From contig NZ_JAOTEN010000001.1 in assembly GCF_025628965.1 (NCBI RefSeq), positions 992,001-1,056,000 on the forward strand: 64,000 nucleotides of DNA, in the 5' to 3' direction. Source of the stretch: Chryseobacterium gilvum. Its GTDB lineage: Bacteria; Bacteroidota; Bacteroidia; Flavobacteriales; Weeksellaceae. How positions within the stretch are numbered: position 1 is the first letter of the stretch; each line of letters opens with the position of its first letter. Under the pieces are notes generated by a model. It did not search any database. It worked only from the letters and a program-made list of their open reading frames with translations, and had not been told where the DNA came from. The position numbers were made by a program, and so were the translations under genes. Below are positions 62,582 to 64,000 of this stretch, one piece after another.

Positions 62582-62605
62582 AAAACTCCGTAAAATCGGA
62601 GTTTT
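62582..62605 (-). terminator. Intrinsic terminator of the proline dehydrogenase gene
   Basis: A 9-bp stem (62582-62590 with 62597-62605) ends in a T-run on the minus strand. Confidence 0.85.
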
Positions 62606-62616
62606 ATATTAAGAAA

Positions 62617-63786
62617 TTATTTTCTTTTTCTACGGTCAAGTTCTTTTTGAATTAATCCCAACTCTCTCCCGGTCTGTCCGGCAACCGAAGTATTTTCTCT
62701 GGCTCTTCTCGTGAGATACGGTACAACATCTTTTACAGGCCCGTAAGGAAGATATTTGGTGGCGTTATATCCTTTATCAGACAGATAAAAGGTAATATTA
62801 TCACTCATCCCATAGAGCTGTCCGAAATAAATATGGGGATCGTTATTTTCAAGAAATTTTGCTCTCATCTTATCCATTACCAGCTCAGATGAAGTTTCAT
62901 TATGGGTCCCGAAAAATCCTGAAACTTTATCTAAATGATTCATGATAAAATCTATTCCTGCATTGTAGTTTTTGTCTGAAGCATCTTTATTGGGCTGAAT
63001 CGGATCTTGATATCCTTTTTCTGCTGCTCTTGCGCGTTCTTTTTCCATATAAGCTCCACGAACAATTTTATATCCGATAAAGTAATTCTTTTCTTTTGCT
63101 CTATGAAGATGCTCTTCCATATATTCAAGACGGCCGGTTCTGTACATCTGAATGGTATTCCAGACAATAGGAGTTTCCTGATTGTATTTTTCCATCATCT
63201 GCTCACAAAGCTGATCTGCAGCATCCTGCATCCAGGTTTCTTCGGCATCGATCATTACTTTTTTGCTGTTTTCGTGACAAAGTTTACAGACTTCATCAAA
63301 TCTTTTCACGACTCTTGCCCATTCTTCTTTTTGGCTTGAAGTCAGTTCAATATTTTTTCCTACCGCTTCATACAGATCAATTCTTCCAAAAGCGGTGGGT
63401 TTAAAAACGATAAAAGGTATAGCCGCATTTCCTACAGAAAATTTAATAATATCTTTAATTTCCTGACAAACAGCATCAAATGTAGCTTCGTCTTCTTTAC
63501 CTTCAATAGAATAATCGAAAATACTTCCAACGCCTCTTCTGAAAAGCTGTTGTACCGCCTTCATGCTTTCTTCACGGGTTTCCCCGCCTACAAACTGTTC
63601 GAATAAAGTATTTTTTACAATTCCGTTCACAAAAGGAAAATTGTGGTGAACACTGAAATTAAGTACGGAAGTTCCGAGATTGGTTAAAGCAGGCTGTTCA
63701 ATCATCTTAAACATCCAGTATGCTTTTTTTAACTGTGCATCTGTTTTATCGGCAAATGCAACTTGAGTATCGTTGAAAATGGGCAT
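62617..63786 (-). CDS. Proline dehydrogenase family protein
   Basis: The 389-residue protein is a monofunctional PRODH barrel. It shows VMIDAEETWMQD, YKIVRGAYMEKERARA, FFGTHNETSSE and the C-terminal YLPYGPVKDVVPYLTRRARENT, where the two arginines bind the proline carboxylate. It oxidises L-proline to pyrroline-5-carboxylate with FAD, passing electrons to the respiratory chain. The P5C dehydrogenase that completes the pathway is not in this window. Upstream, TACCTTTA at 63811-63818 is one base off the -7 consensus on the minus strand. Confidence 0.93.
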   Translation of the reverse strand: MPIFNDTQVAFADKTDAQLKKAYWMFKMIEQPALTNLGTSVLNFSVHHNFPFVNGIVKNTLFEQFVGGETREESMKAVQQLFRRGVGSIFDYSIEGKEDEATFDAVCQEIKDIIKFSVGNAAIPFIVFKPTAFGRIDLYEAVGKNIELTSSQKEEWARVVKRFDEVCKLCHENSKKVMIDAEETWMQDAADQLCEQMMEKYNQETPIVWNTIQMYRTGRLEYMEEHLHRAKEKNYFIGYKIVRGAYMEKERARAAEKGYQDPIQPNKDASDKNYNAGIDFIMNHLDKVSGFFGTHNETSSELVMDKMRAKFLENNDPHIYFGQLYGMSDNITFYLSDKGYNATKYLPYGPVKDVVPYLTRRARENTSVAGQTGRELGLIQKELDRRKRK

Positions 63787-63850
63787 CCTTTTTTATTAAA
63801 TTTAATCGTGTAAAGGTAAGAATTACCTGAATGCTTTTAAAATATATTTG

Positions 63851-64000
63851 CTACAATTTACCTACAATTCCATTCAGAAGCATGGAGATGATCCCAATAA
63901 ACACCCATATTCTTAAAATATTGATGGCAATAAGTTTACTTTTTTTGGTATAATCAAGAGTATAATAAATACATAAAATGAATACAAAAAGACCTGATGA
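63851..64000 (-). CDS. C-terminal end of a membrane protein (partial)
   Basis: On the minus strand an open frame enters from the right edge and stops at 63851-63853. The visible 49 residues contain two predicted membrane helices (GLFVFILCIYYTL and ILRIWVFIGIISMLL) separated by a short basic turn (TKKSK) and end in NGIVGKL. The 5' part is outside the window. I do not recognise the family. It is on the same strand as the proline dehydrogenase gene and about 64 bp upstream of it. Confidence 0.6.
   Translation of the reverse strand, partial: SSGLFVFILCIYYTLDYTKKSKLIAINILRIWVFIGIISMLLNGIVGKL

Overview
The window looks like chromosome of an AT-rich Bacteroidota, most likely a Chryseobacterium-like member of the Weeksellaceae/Flavobacteriia. 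The support is: at least twenty exact matches to the Bacteroidota -7 promoter element TAnnTTTG; a short primary sigma factor without region 1.1; a type IX secretion sorting tail; GLPGLI, DUF2723, DUF3347, DUF4199, DUF4286 and DUF4920 family proteins; a TonB-dependent receptor; menaquinone genes; an isolated atpD-atpC pair; and subtype-iii type VI secretion (T6SS) genes. No rRNA, tRNA, insertion sequence, phage gene or CRISPR array was seen. The only structural RNA gene recognised is the small SRP RNA (ffs).

Layout. 1-5.5 kb: the end of a large AsmA-family protein, a small lipoprotein, a threonine-aldolase-like enzyme and a DtxR/MntR-type metal regulator. 5.5-8.6 kb: a minus-strand T6SS mini-operon (TssG-like, TssN, TssK) whose promoter spacer contains a perfect palindrome. 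8.9-16.6 kb: S1/P1 nuclease, primary sigma factor, DUF3347 protein, TonB-dependent receptor, kdsA, DUF1697 protein and a polytopic GT-C-like protein, followed to 20.2 kb by a 1161-residue DUF2723 protein. 20.4-25.1 kb, plus strand: a cystathionine-beta-synthase-like enzyme, a serine-palmitoyltransferase-like enzyme and an unusual radical SAM protein. The first two fit CapA and CapB of sulfonolipid (capnine/sulfobacin) synthesis. 25.2-32.9 kb: a secreted protein of unknown function, atpC-atpD, ribF, a GLPGLI protein behind a leader-peptide gene, and small enzymes. 33.0-40.0 kb: a tightly packed minus-strand run (DUF4199 - GT2 - DUF2807 - phosphosugar mutase - lipoprotein - aminotransferase - kdsB). 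40.1-43.1 kb: ffs and a menB-menA-membrane peptide-MBL hydrolase operon. 43.3-52.5 kb: TPR protein, gyrA, small proteins (including a second leader peptide and a 36-residue Pro/Arg lipoprotein) and uvrA. 52.6-54.4 kb: a Crp-like regulator, a DJ-1/PfpI protein and an ABM monooxygenase. 54.4-56.8 kb: a second T6SS mini-operon (TssE, TssF). 57-64 kb: APC permease, DUF4920 protein, M14 carboxypeptidase, a HTH regulator, a T9SS cargo protein, proline dehydrogenase and a partial membrane protein.

The genes suggest an envelope-rich diderm: Kdo synthesis (kdsA, kdsB), sugar-phosphate and glycosyl transfer, AsmA-type lipid transport, sulfonolipid synthesis, and secretion by T6SS and T9SS. The most interesting items are the baseplate genes of one T6SS split over two mini-operons about 46 kb apart, the candidate capA-capB locus with its neighbouring Cx4Cx2C radical SAM protein, and two peptides sharing a nearly identical double-glycine-type leader. 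Several start codons were corrected because an exact promoter element overlaps the longest start or because the protein family begins later.
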